Shown: positions 53,275-60,596 of the stretch, piece after piece
Layout of the letters: every line of letters begins with the position of its first letter
Position numbering within the stretch: the stretch's first letter is position 1
Source of the DNA: Flavihumibacter petaseus NBRC 106054
GTDB taxonomy: Bacteria > Bacteroidota > Bacteroidia > Chitinophagales > Chitinophagaceae
Direction: 5' to 3'
Assembly: GCF_000974785.1 (NCBI RefSeq)
Contig: NZ_BBWV01000003.1
Span: forward strand, 744,001-808,000
DNA length: 64,000 nt
The notes under the pieces: generated by a model
Database searches by the model: none
Told to the model about the DNA's origin: nothing
What the model saw: only the letters and a program-made list of their open reading frames with translations
Program-made: the position numbers and the translations under genes

Positions 53275-54491
53275 AATCAGTTGACCTGGTAATTGTGGGT
53301 GGGGGCATATTTGGATGTGCCATAGCCTATTATTATACGCGGAACTATCCCGCAAAATCGGTGATGGTTCTGGAGCGGAAAGAGCTGTGCAATGCCGCCA
53401 CCAGCCGGGCCGCCGCATTAATGACGGTAGTGCGGTCCAAACAATCCTATATCCCGCTGTCTTTGGAAACAAGAGCGGTGATCCCGGAGCTGGAAAAGCA
53501 ACTCGGCGAATCCCTGGATATGAAGACAGTGGGCATGATGCATGTTGCGGCTAGTGAAGCCAGGGAAAAAGACCTGCAGGAACTGATGGCTATTGCCGGA
53601 ACCTATGAACAGCCAGCTGAATGGTTGCGCGCGGACGAAGCCATGCAGAAAGCGCCCTGGCTCAAGGCTGATGAAGCGCGGGCGATCGCTTTCCTTCCCC
53701 AGGAAGCCTATTGTGATCCCTACCTGCTGGGAACTTTCTTTGCCCGTTGCGCAAAGCAACAGGGTGCGGATATCCGCCAGGGTGTTGGGGTGCAATCGAT
53801 GCTGATGGAAGGCAATACGGTGGTCGGGTTACAGACCGACGGCGGAAAACTGTATGCCGGTAAAGTGGTGATCGCTGCAGGTGCATGGTCGCCGTTGCTG
53901 GCCCGCCAGGCAGGGATCGGGTTGCCCATGGCGCCGGTGCGCAGCCAGTACTGGATTACGGAAAGATCATCGCTTTTTCCGGAAGCATCACCAATCGTGT
54001 TGCTTCCGGATGCACAGGCATACGCGCGACCAGAAGGTGGCGCCCTGTTGTTTGGAGTAAGGGAGAACAGGTCGCTTAGCCTGTCCCCGGATCTGATCCC
54101 GGAAGAGATTACTGAATTTTCGTTTAGTCCTGACCGTGGGATGACAGACCTGAGTGAAGTGATCGAAAGACTGGGCCGCTTTTTTCCGGGCATTTATGAT
54201 ATCGGACTCAAGTATTATATGGCCGGATTTTCGGCGTATACCCCTGACGGCAACCTGTCGATGGGTGTTGCTCCCGGCGTCAACAACCTGTTGCTGGCAA
54301 CGGGCTGTGTAGGTGCAGGGATTGCAATTGCCGGCGGCGTTGGCCGGGCCTTTGCGGAACTGGCAGCGGGCCGCTCCAATCCCTACAACTTCAATGATTT
54401 TGATATCAGCAGGTTCGGGAAGATTGATCCGTTCAGCCAGGAATGGCTGGACAAATGTGCAATGGCCCGCTCCAAAAAAGTGAGTGGCTGA
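53271..54491 (+). CDS. DAO-type FAD-dependent oxidoreductase, candidate (N-methyl-)aminophosphonate oxidase
   Basis: This 406-residue protein starts with a Rossmann FAD site (VDLVIVGGGIFGCAIAYYY, then LERKELCNAATSRAA). It has the second FAD segment GKVVIAAGAWSPLLARQAG and the C-terminal LLLATGCVGAGIAIAGGVGR, as in glycine oxidase and sarcosine oxidase relatives (DAO family). FAD amine oxidases acting on 2-aminoethylphosphonate and its N-methyl form are known from phosphonate gene clusters. Here it could give phosphonoacetaldehyde alongside PhnW. It overlaps both neighbours by 4-8 bp. Substrate is inferred from location. Confidence 0.85.
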   Translation: MKSVDLVIVGGGIFGCAIAYYYTRNYPAKSVMVLERKELCNAATSRAAALMTVVRSKQSYIPLSLETRAVIPELEKQLGESLDMKTVGMMHVAASEAREKDLQELMAIAGTYEQPAEWLRADEAMQKAPWLKADEARAIAFLPQEAYCDPYLLGTFFARCAKQQGADIRQGVGVQSMLMEGNTVVGLQTDGGKLYAGKVVIAAGAWSPLLARQAGIGLPMAPVRSQYWITERSSLFPEASPIVLLPDAQAYARPEGGALLFGVRENRSLSLSPDLIPEEITEFSFSPDRGMTDLSEVIERLGRFFPGIYDIGLKYYMAGFSAYTPDGNLSMGVAPGVNNLLLATGCVGAGIAIAGGVGRAFAELAAGRSNPYNFNDFDISRFGKIDPFSQEWLDKCAMARSKKVSG

Positions 54492-55836
54492 TCCTATTCA
54501 AAAACCAAGAAACGGAGGCGCTGTGTTATACCTGTCAAAACAATTCCAACGATCGGAAATCTTTACCGCGATCTGGGCCATGGTGGCTGCATTCGGTACT
54601 TATTTCTGCATGTATGCCTTCCGCAAACCCTTTAACAGCGGCGTTTACGAAGGGCTGTTTGCCTTTGGCCTGGAATATAAAGCGGTATTGATTATCGCGC
54701 AGGTATTGGGTTATATGGTCTCCAAATTCCTGGGCATAAAGGTGATCTCTGAATTGCAACCCCAAAACCGCAGGAAGCTGATCATTGCCCTGATCCTGGT
54801 GGCCGAGGTCAGCCTCGTGTTGTTCGGGCTGGTGCCGCATCCGTACAATTTTGTATTCCTGTTCTTCAACGGCCTGCCACTGGGCATGGTATGGGGCATC
54901 ATCTTCAGTTACCTGGAAGGACGGCGGTTTACCGAAATGCTGGGGATGGGCCTCAGCATCAGCCTGATCGTTTCTTCAGGGATCCTGAAAACGGTGTACT
55001 TCAACCTGCACGACTGGCTGCCGGCGGTATCGGAATTCTGGATGCCGGCCCTGGTCGGCCTGGCCTTCCTGCCCGCCTTCTTTCTATTCGTCTGGATGTT
55101 GTCAGTCATTCCCGAACCCACGGAAACAGACAAGCTGCTCCGCTCGGAGCGGCTACCCATGACGGTGTCGGACAAACGAAAAGTAATGCAGGAGATCGGC
55201 CTGGGCGTTACGGGATTGGTGCTCATCTATTCCCTGCTGACGACGATGCGCGATTTCCGGGATAATTTCTCCGTGGAGATCTGGCGCGAGATCTATCCCA
55301 CCCGGACCAACGCGGTTTTCTCCACCACGGAAATGATTGCCGGACTCGTGGTGCTGGTGGGCGTGGGATGCCTGTCGATGATCCGCAACAATATCCGGGG
55401 CTTCTGGAGCACGTTGTGGCTGATTGCTGCGGGACTGCTGATGTGTGGCGGCAGCACGCTGCTGTTCCAGTTCAAATTGTTACCGCCGTTTGGCTGGATG
55501 ATGTTGTCGGGTATGGGATTGTTCCTTGCCTATGTACCGATACAGGTGGCTGTTTTTGAAAGGATCATCGCCCTTTTTCCGATCCGCGCCAATGCCGGCT
55601 ACTTTGTTTACCTCTGCGATGCCACCGGCTACCTCGGCAGTGTGGGATTGATCCTGTACAAAGAATTTTTCATGCAGCAAACGCAATGGGCCACGGTGCT
55701 GATGCATTTCAGTTATATCATGGCAGCTGCTTCCCTGCTGCTGCTGGTTTTTATAGCGGTGTACTTCAACCGCAAACTCGGTGTGAACGGACCCGTTACC
55801 AAACAAATCGAAAAACTTAACCTCTTAAATCCATAA
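54484..55836 (+). CDS. DUF5690-family MFS transporter
   Basis: This protein of 437-450 residues has about 12 hydrophobic helices and an opening typical of organophosphate-type MFS carriers: MVAAFGTYFCMYAFRKPFNS, VLGYMVSKFLGIKVISE, FFNGLPLGMVWGIIFSYLEG. The likely start is GTG: either 54484, overlapping the FAD gene by 8 bp, or 54523, which has a GGAGG Shine-Dalgarno 5 bp before it. It is the only inner-membrane transporter in the locus and so the likely importer of the aminophosphonate after SusCD passage. Confidence 0.86.
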   Translation: MADPIQKPRNGGAVLYLSKQFQRSEIFTAIWAMVAAFGTYFCMYAFRKPFNSGVYEGLFAFGLEYKAVLIIAQVLGYMVSKFLGIKVISELQPQNRRKLIIALILVAEVSLVLFGLVPHPYNFVFLFFNGLPLGMVWGIIFSYLEGRRFTEMLGMGLSISLIVSSGILKTVYFNLHDWLPAVSEFWMPALVGLAFLPAFFLFVWMLSVIPEPTETDKLLRSERLPMTVSDKRKVMQEIGLGVTGLVLIYSLLTTMRDFRDNFSVEIWREIYPTRTNAVFSTTEMIAGLVVLVGVGCLSMIRNNIRGFWSTLWLIAAGLLMCGGSTLLFQFKLLPPFGWMMLSGMGLFLAYVPIQVAVFERIIALFPIRANAGYFVYLCDATGYLGSVGLILYKEFFMQQTQWATVLMHFSYIMAAASLLLLVFIAVYFNRKLGVNGPVTKQIEKLNLLNP

Positions 55837-55837
55837 G

Positions 55838-56950
55838 ATGTCTACCACGAAACTGTTGTTTACTCCCGGACCACTATCTACTTCATTAACGGTAAAGGAA
55901 GCCATGCTGCAGGACATGGGATCGCGTGATGATGCTTTTGTGCAGGCGGTGAAAGCGATCAGGAGCGAGCTGCTTGCTTTGGCGCATGTATCAAAAGAAG
56001 ACGGTTATGAGACCGTAATTATGCAGGGATCGGGAACCTTTGGTGTGGAGTCAGTGATCAGTTCTGTGGTGGGTAAAAATGACCAGCTGCTCATCCTGGC
56101 CAATGGCGCATACGGTGAGCGGATTGCCACGATGGCGGCTATGCACCAGTTGAATCATATCGTTGTCCGGTGTCCGGAAAACGAAATCGTTACAGCAGCA
56201 GCGGTGGAAGCGACCTTACAGCAACACCCGGCGATTACCCATGTTGCCTGTATTCACAGTGAAACCACCACCGGGCTGTTCAATCCCATTGGTGACATCG
56301 GCGCTGTTTGCGCGCGCCTGGGCAAAGTATTCATCGTGGATGCGATGAGCAGTTTTGGCGGTACGGAAATGGACATGAAGGCCATGCATATCGACTTCCT
56401 GGTATCTTCTTCCAACAAATGCATCGAGGGCGTGCCGGGATTTGCCTTTGCACTCTGCAAACGCAGCGAACTCGAAAAAGCGAAGGGCCAGGCGCGGAGC
56501 CTGAGCCTCGACCTGTATGCGCAATGGGCAGGACTCGAGGCGAGCGGACAATTCCGCTTTACGCCGCCTACGCTGAGCCTGATGGCTTTCCGCCAGGCGA
56601 TGCAGGAATTGCAGCAGGAGGGAGGCATAACGGCCCGGGAAAAGCGGTACCGCAACAACAAGGCGGTGCTGGATGCAGAGATGGCGAAGCTGGGTTTCCG
56701 CCAGTACCTTGATCCTGCCATCCAGGGGCATATCATTACCTCGTTTTTATACCCGGCAGACCCGGCCTTTCATTTCGGGCAGTTCTACGAGAAGCTGAAC
56801 CAGCGGGGATTTGTCATCTATCCCGGCAAGCTCGGCAAAACCGATGCGTTCCGGATCGGCAATATCGGCCAGATCTATCCCGATGATGTCCGTGGCCTGG
56901 TAGCCGCCATTGGGGAAGTGCTGGCAGAAATGGGGGTGAAAGTGGCTTAA
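55838..56950 (+). CDS. phnW: 2-aminoethylphosphonate:pyruvate transaminase PhnW
   Basis: This 370-residue fold-type I PLP enzyme starts LLFTPGPLSTSLTVKEAML and has QGSGTFGVESVISSVVG, HSETTTGLFNPIGDIG, the PLP-pyridine Asp (FIVDAMSSFGG, D168) and PLP-binding Lys194 in SSSNKCIEGVPGF. Near the end KTDAFRIGNIGQI carries the substrate Arg. PhnW moves the amino group of 2-aminoethylphosphonate to pyruvate, forming phosphonoacetaldehyde and alanine. PhnY and PhnA upstream finish the pathway; the locus has no PhnX phosphonatase. It begins 1 bp after the MFS stop. Confidence 0.95.
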   Translation: MSTTKLLFTPGPLSTSLTVKEAMLQDMGSRDDAFVQAVKAIRSELLALAHVSKEDGYETVIMQGSGTFGVESVISSVVGKNDQLLILANGAYGERIATMAAMHQLNHIVVRCPENEIVTAAAVEATLQQHPAITHVACIHSETTTGLFNPIGDIGAVCARLGKVFIVDAMSSFGGTEMDMKAMHIDFLVSSSNKCIEGVPGFAFALCKRSELEKAKGQARSLSLDLYAQWAGLEASGQFRFTPPTLSLMAFRQAMQELQQEGGITAREKRYRNNKAVLDAEMAKLGFRQYLDPAIQGHIITSFLYPADPAFHFGQFYEKLNQRGFVIYPGKLGKTDAFRIGNIGQIYPDDVRGLVAAIGEVLAEMGVKVA

Positions 56951-57257
56951 AGCCGTTTGCCGGTAGGTTAAGGGCCCGGAAAGGCATCACCCGAACCATA
57001 GCCGTTTTATAGCCGAATTACACCAATCCTGCACCGATTCTACAGCGGAAGGGTGGGTTTGCTAAGGGACGGCTGTAGTTTTGCTGCAGTTCGGCTGTAG
57101 GTCTACACTGTTTTCAGGCATATCACGGTAGTGTTTCAATGGGTGCGGGAAATCCGTAATGGCCTTGAAGGTGCGCGCTTATGAACCAGACCGCCAACAA
57201 TCGTATCAAAGAACTGGACACAAAATTAGCAACCCGGCTGGCCTGGAAAAGTCATAT

Positions 57258-57333
57258 GGGACGGGATTGCACTTTTCCAGGGACGAGGTTGCACTTCTGG
57301 CGGGACGGGGTTGCACTTTTCCAGGGACGAGAT
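57258..57333. repeat. 22-bp tandem repeat, about 3.4 copies
   Basis: Units start at 57258, 57280, 57302 and 57324 (partial). Each opens GGGACG and the first three continue to TTGCACTT. Units 1 and 3 end TTCCA and differ at a single base; unit 2 ends CTGGC. The alternation of near-identical units 1 and 3 suggests a 44-bp duplication. Confidence 0.8.
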
Positions 57334-57395
57334 CACAAAACCCTTGATTCGGCCTCTGTTCCCGGTCTTTGTTCCCTATGTAGAATCACGTGTTG

Positions 57396-57433
57396 ACCTC
57401 GGAATCCGAGGTGTTCGCCTCGGTTTTCGAGGC
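57396..57433. other. Two consecutive palindromic hairpins
   Basis: ACCTCGGAATCCGAGGT (57396-57412) is a perfect palindrome around one base, and GCCTCG-GTTTT-CGAGGC (57417-57433) is a 6-bp stem. Both are built on CCTCG/CGAGG. No T-run follows, so they are not typical terminators. Confidence 0.6.
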
Positions 57434-57468
57434 AAACCCGAGTACCCGGCGTAGTGAATTTGAGGTCC

Positions 57469-57501
57469 AACAGAGGTTGAACAGAGGTAGCAAAGAGGTC
57501 A
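57469..57501. repeat. 11-bp tandem repeat, 3 copies
   Basis: AACAGAGGTTG, AACAGAGGTAG and CAAAGAGGTCA follow each other at exact 11-bp steps (57469, 57480, 57491). The core is AGAGGT. Confidence 0.6.
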
Positions 57502-57558
57502 AAGGAAGTGCCTGTGAAATCACTAAAACAAACACTTAAAATTCAAATTACTTGCCGA

Positions 57559-57587
57559 TACGTATATATTTCATACATTTATACGTA
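57559..57587 (+). promoter_or_regulatory. Inverted-repeat operator of the toxin-antitoxin pair
   Basis: TACGTATA (57559-57566) and TATACGTA (57580-57587) are perfect inverted arms separated by 13 bp. The right arm ends 10 bp before the antitoxin ATG. This fits autoregulation by a ribbon-helix-helix antitoxin. Confidence 0.6.
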
Positions 57588-57597
57588 AATATGGAGT

Positions 57598-57846
57598 ATG
57601 GACACCAAACTTACCCTTTCAATTGACAAGGATATAATTGAAGAGGCAAAAAAATATGCCAGGAAGAGAAATACATCCTTATCGAATCTTATCGAAAACT
57701 ATCTTGTTAGTGTGACCCAAAAAAGCAAGGTCGAGAAAAATGAAATCACTCCCCTGGTTAAGAGCTTATCAGGAGTATTAAAGCTTGATGATCGTTCAGA
57801 CAGTAAAAAAATGTATGGCGATTTTTTAGCTGATAAGTATCGATAA
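57598..57846 (+). CDS. DUF6364-like ribbon-helix-helix antitoxin
   Basis: This 82-residue protein begins MDTKLTLSIDKDIIEEAKKY, an N-terminal beta strand followed by two helices (ARKRNTSLSNLIENYLVSV), which is the ribbon-helix-helix DNA-binding fold of DUF6364-type antitoxins. The C-terminal part (LSGVLKLDDRSDSKKMYGDF) probably wraps the toxin. The toxin gene starts 2 bp later. Base composition is AT-richer than in flanking genes, suggesting transfer. Confidence 0.88.
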   Translation: MDTKLTLSIDKDIIEEAKKYARKRNTSLSNLIENYLVSVTQKSKVEKNEITPLVKSLSGVLKLDDRSDSKKMYGDFLADKYR

Positions 57847-57848
57847 GA

Positions 57849-58259
57849 ATGGATAAGGTATTTATTGATACTGATATCGCGCTTGATTTACTAGCGCAAA
57901 GAGAACCACATTATTTACCGGCAGCGGCACTATTTAGTCTTGCAGATAAAGGAGAAGTAACAATTTACATTTCCTCTCTTTCCTTCAGCAATCTGAATTA
58001 TTTGTTGTCACGGCAGTATAATTCAACAGAAAGCAGAAGGATTCTGAATAGTTTTAAAGTGCTGGTAAAAGTACTTGCAGTGGATGATAAAATCATTGGA
58101 TTGGCGTTAAGTTCAAAGTTTAAAGATTTCGAGGACGGCATTCAATATTATACTGCAACAGAGAATGGTATAAATAATCTTCTGACCAGAAACATCAAGG
58201 ATTATAAGGAAGCAAAAATTGCTGTACTTACTGCTGAATCCTATCTGAAAAGAACCTAA
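57849..58259 (+). CDS. PIN-domain toxin (VapC-like)
   Basis: This 136-residue protein starts MDKVFIDTDIALDLLAQREP, with the first catalytic Asp (D7) and D9 of PIN ribonucleases. KFKDFEDGIQYYTATENG carries the next acidic site, and GINNLLTRNIKDYKEAKIAV matches the usual GxDxxxTRNxxDF segment, with Asn in place of the common Asp. PIN toxins cleave RNA, often tRNA, when not bound by the antitoxin. The upstream antitoxin and shared operator complete a type II module. Activity may be changed by the Asn. Confidence 0.88.
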   Translation: MDKVFIDTDIALDLLAQREPHYLPAAALFSLADKGEVTIYISSLSFSNLNYLLSRQYNSTESRRILNSFKVLVKVLAVDDKIIGLALSSKFKDFEDGIQYYTATENGINNLLTRNIKDYKEAKIAVLTAESYLKRT

Positions 58260-58284
58260 GGATACATCACCCGGGAGATTCGAA

Positions 58285-59175
58285 TTATGTGCTGATTTCA
58301 AGCTTATATCCTTTGCCCCGTATAACTACTATCTTAACGTTCGGATCAGCTTCCAGTTTTTTTCTGAGTTTGGAAATGAACATATCCAGACTGCGGCCTA
58401 CTATAACACCTTCATCTTCCCAGATCTCCTTTTGCAACCGGCTTCGCTCGATAGCCTCATTGGGCGACAACGCGAAAATGTGTAGTACACGGGTTTCTGT
58501 TTTGGTCAGGTCGGTGGTCTTTCCATCTGTCATGAGTTTACGAGCCTCCACGTCGAACCACATTGACCCTAAAGTGAGTATTCCCTCCGGCTGACGATCA
58601 GGTATTGCCTTGCGCGGCTTAACAGGTCTTAAGAAAATGAATCCGACGAATGCTAAAACGGTCAGGCTGCCCAGGAGATATCCATTCTTAGCAGTAATTA
58701 TTCCTGCCGGTTTAAATTTGATATTAATCCTGTAACAGGCCACGGGTTGCCTTCTGCCTTTACAGGTTACAATATCATCTTTCTTATTTCCTGATATAGC
58801 AAATCCATAGGCTACACCGGCATTGGCACAGTTCAGTACGTTAACAACATAATCACTGGCGAGCGGGTCCCTGGCTAACAATCGCTGAGTCGTATTTACC
58901 AGGGATTCCGGTTGAAAAGTAAACGCATGCTCAAAACTGATCTGGTATTCATTTCCGCCGATTTTTTTAACCGGAAGTACCCTTGATACACTGTCGCCAG
59001 ACTGAAGAAGTATTTCATGCCCGACCCGGCGAAGCAGAATTTCCCTCCTGGCAAAGTCATAGTCATCATTGCCGGTCAAACTGAAAGCCACGCAGATTAT
59101 CGAGAGAAACGCGAGTAGTAATAATCCGCCCGGGTGCTTTCGTTTCAATGGCACGAGAAATCTTCTAACTAGCAT
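58285..59175 (-). CDS. Membrane-anchored transcriptional regulator with C-terminal PhoB-type winged helix
   Basis: This 296-residue protein has a membrane helix at about residues 18-32, a periplasmic domain of about 130 residues with three cysteines (C116, C138, C147), a second membrane helix (about 167-183) and a cytoplasmic winged-helix domain (198-294) with LTLGSMWFDVEARKLM, TKTETRVLHIFALSPNEAIE and GRSLDMFISKLRKKLEADPN. It is a one-component transmembrane regulator of ToxR/CadC logic, but with the DNA-binding domain at the C terminus. Two direct repeats lie just upstream, shared with the divergent 59307 gene. Confidence 0.85.
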   Translation of the reverse strand: MLVRRFLVPLKRKHPGGLLLLAFLSIICVAFSLTGNDDYDFARREILLRRVGHEILLQSGDSVSRVLPVKKIGGNEYQISFEHAFTFQPESLVNTTQRLLARDPLASDYVVNVLNCANAGVAYGFAISGNKKDDIVTCKGRRQPVACYRINIKFKPAGIITAKNGYLLGSLTVLAFVGFIFLRPVKPRKAIPDRQPEGILTLGSMWFDVEARKLMTDGKTTDLTKTETRVLHIFALSPNEAIERSRLQKEIWEDEGVIVGRSLDMFISKLRKKLEADPNVKIVVIRGKGYKLEIST

Positions 59176-59187
59176 GATATCAAGGTG

Positions 59188-59219
59188 TTATTTACAAAGT
59201 TTACACTATTATTTACAAA
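59188..59219. promoter_or_regulatory. Direct repeats TTATTTACAAA 21 bp apart between divergent genes
   Basis: TTATTTACAAA occurs at 59188-59198 and 59209-59219, an exact 21-bp shift (two helical turns). A third TTTACA lies between (59200-59205). PhoB-type winged helices bind direct repeats, so this is a plausible site for the regulator starting at 59175. Confidence 0.55.
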
Positions 59220-59306
59220 CGGGATGCCTCATCTGAACACCATCAAAGTACTTTTACCGGACCAATTTTTAAGGAGAGATCTGCGTTAATTAAAACTACA
59301 AAATTT

Positions 59307-59849
59307 ATGAAAAAGGTTATTTATGCGGTGGTCTTACTGCTGCTTGTGGCAGGCGGACTGGTATTTGCCAATCGGGAAAAGAAAATAGAAACTGCTAAAA
59401 AATTAACCCCGAAGCCACTCTCTGCTGCTGAAAGGGAAGCAGAAAGGAAAAAATGGGAGGCTACCCCGGAAGGGATAAAGTTCAAAAAATGGGAAGCATC
59501 TCCTGAAGGTCAGAAAGTACTTGCCGGTGCTGCTAAAATCAGGAAGGAAGTAAGTGGTTTCACCAATATGGAGGCTGTTGTAACGTCTCTTTCGCTTCCG
59601 CCAGGCACACGATTGGGTTTCGCAGTGATGGCCAGCATCAATGGTGACGAGTATATCCTCAGTTTCGGAGCGGGAAAGCCTGATGAATTTCAGCAATTGA
59701 GTAGCCTGAAAGTTAACGACAGGATAATTATAAGAAGCCATGTTGTATCGTATGCGCCCAAGTATGCCTATCCGATTGTAACGGGCGACTATGCAGAGCG
59801 GGATAAAAAAGTAATATACAAACGTGCCCCCCGCAAAGGTGGCTGCTAA
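59307..59849 (+). CDS. Hypothetical membrane-anchored protein, 180 aa
   Basis: I do not recognise a family. The N terminus (KKVIYAVVLLLLVAGGLVFA) is a signal or membrane anchor. A charged helical stretch follows with an internal duplication: KKWEATPEGIKF and FKKWEASPEGQKV. The C-terminal part is beta-rich (LGFAVMASINGDEYILSFGA). It is divergent from the winged-helix regulator, with direct repeats in the 131-bp intergenic region, so it is a likely target of that regulator. Confidence 0.72.
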   Translation: MKKVIYAVVLLLLVAGGLVFANREKKIETAKKLTPKPLSAAEREAERKKWEATPEGIKFKKWEASPEGQKVLAGAAKIRKEVSGFTNMEAVVTSLSLPPGTRLGFAVMASINGDEYILSFGAGKPDEFQQLSSLKVNDRIIIRSHVVSYAPKYAYPIVTGDYAERDKKVIYKRAPRKGGC

Positions 59850-59914
59850 ACGGCCGTACACATCCATTTTCCCGGAGGTTTCTTTTTCCTATCATTGCAG
59901 GGTAAAGCTTGCAT

Positions 59915-60544
59915 ATGGAGAACGAAGTTATTATCCGCTTCCTCATTGCAGCCCTTTGGGGCGGTGTTGTAGGCCTTGAACGCGAATTCCGGAGCAAAGC
60001 TGCAGGCTTCCGGACAATGATCCTGATCTCTGTCGGGGCATGCCTGTTCACCATGTTGTCCATGTATATCGGCGCACCAGCCAGCCCCGACCGTATCGCT
60101 TCCAATATTGTAACCGGTATAGGATTCCTGGGCGCCGGCGTTATTTTTCGCGGCACAGATAAAGTGAACGGGATCACCACGGCCGCTACTATCTGGGCAG
60201 TAGCAGCTGTTGGAATGGGCATTGGTGCAGGGCGCTATGTCGCTGCCGCCAGTGCCAGCGTCCTGATGCTGATCATTCTTGCCGTGCTGCCATACTTTGA
60301 AAAGCTGATCGACAAACTGAATCAATCCAGGTCCTATACCGTGATCTGCAAATATTCCTCCGGCAAAGCCGCCGCGCTGGAAGCACAATTCGCAAAACTG
60401 GGCATGGCTTATAAGGCCAACCGGCTGGTTAAGGAGGGTGACCTGCTTACCCTGCGATGGACCATCCAGGGCACCGCAGCCAAACACCAGCGGCTATTTG
60501 AAATACTGGCCACTGATCCGGATATCCGGCGGTTTGAATATTGA
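59915..60544 (+). CDS. MgtC/SapB-family membrane protein
   Basis: The start at ATG 59915 is preferred over TTG 59909. The 209-residue protein has the MgtC opening FLIAALWGGVVGLEREFRSK, then GFRTMILISVGACLFTML, DRIASNIVTGIGFLGAGVIF and NGITTAATIWAVAAVGMGIG, with about five membrane helices and a C-terminal ACT-like cytoplasmic domain. MgtC proteins help cells cope with low Mg2+ and modulate ATP synthase and phosphate uptake in known cases. The molecular activity here is unknown. Confidence 0.92.
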   Translation: MENEVIIRFLIAALWGGVVGLEREFRSKAAGFRTMILISVGACLFTMLSMYIGAPASPDRIASNIVTGIGFLGAGVIFRGTDKVNGITTAATIWAVAAVGMGIGAGRYVAAASASVLMLIILAVLPYFEKLIDKLNQSRSYTVICKYSSGKAAALEAQFAKLGMAYKANRLVKEGDLLTLRWTIQGTAAKHQRLFEILATDPDIRRFEY

Positions 60545-60575
60545 CAAAAAAATGCCGCTCCAAAACTGGAGCGGC
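60545..60575 (-). terminator. Terminator of the cytochrome c gene
   Basis: GCCGCTCCA (60554-60562) and TGGAGCGGC (60567-60575) are perfect 9-bp arms with an AAAC loop. The A-run at 60545-60552 is a T-run on the minus strand, so it works for the minus-strand gene ending at 60597. It starts right after the MgtC stop and could hinder read-through in both directions. Confidence 0.85.
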
Positions 60576-60596
60576 CACATACACCATGTATAGCTA

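Larger units (their letters stand above)
56951..57597. other. Non-coding interval rich in short repeats
   Basis: No credible gene was found in these 647 bp; the possible reading frames are short and repeat-derived. CGGCTGTAG occurs twice around 57070-57110. Further on come a 22-bp tandem repeat (57258-57333), two hairpins (57396-57433) and an 11-bp tandem repeat (57469-57501). From about 57530 the base composition becomes AT-rich, leading into the toxin-antitoxin promoter. No clear terminator was seen after phnW. Confidence 0.5.

Noticed and set aside
57159-57396. Two short frames of 62 and 71 codons over the 22-bp tandem repeat
   Set aside because: They exist only because the repeat is open in two frames; the peptides are repetitive and lack family similarity.
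57258-57501. Possible CRISPR array
   Set aside because: Units are contiguous with no spacers of constant length and there are no cas genes nearby.
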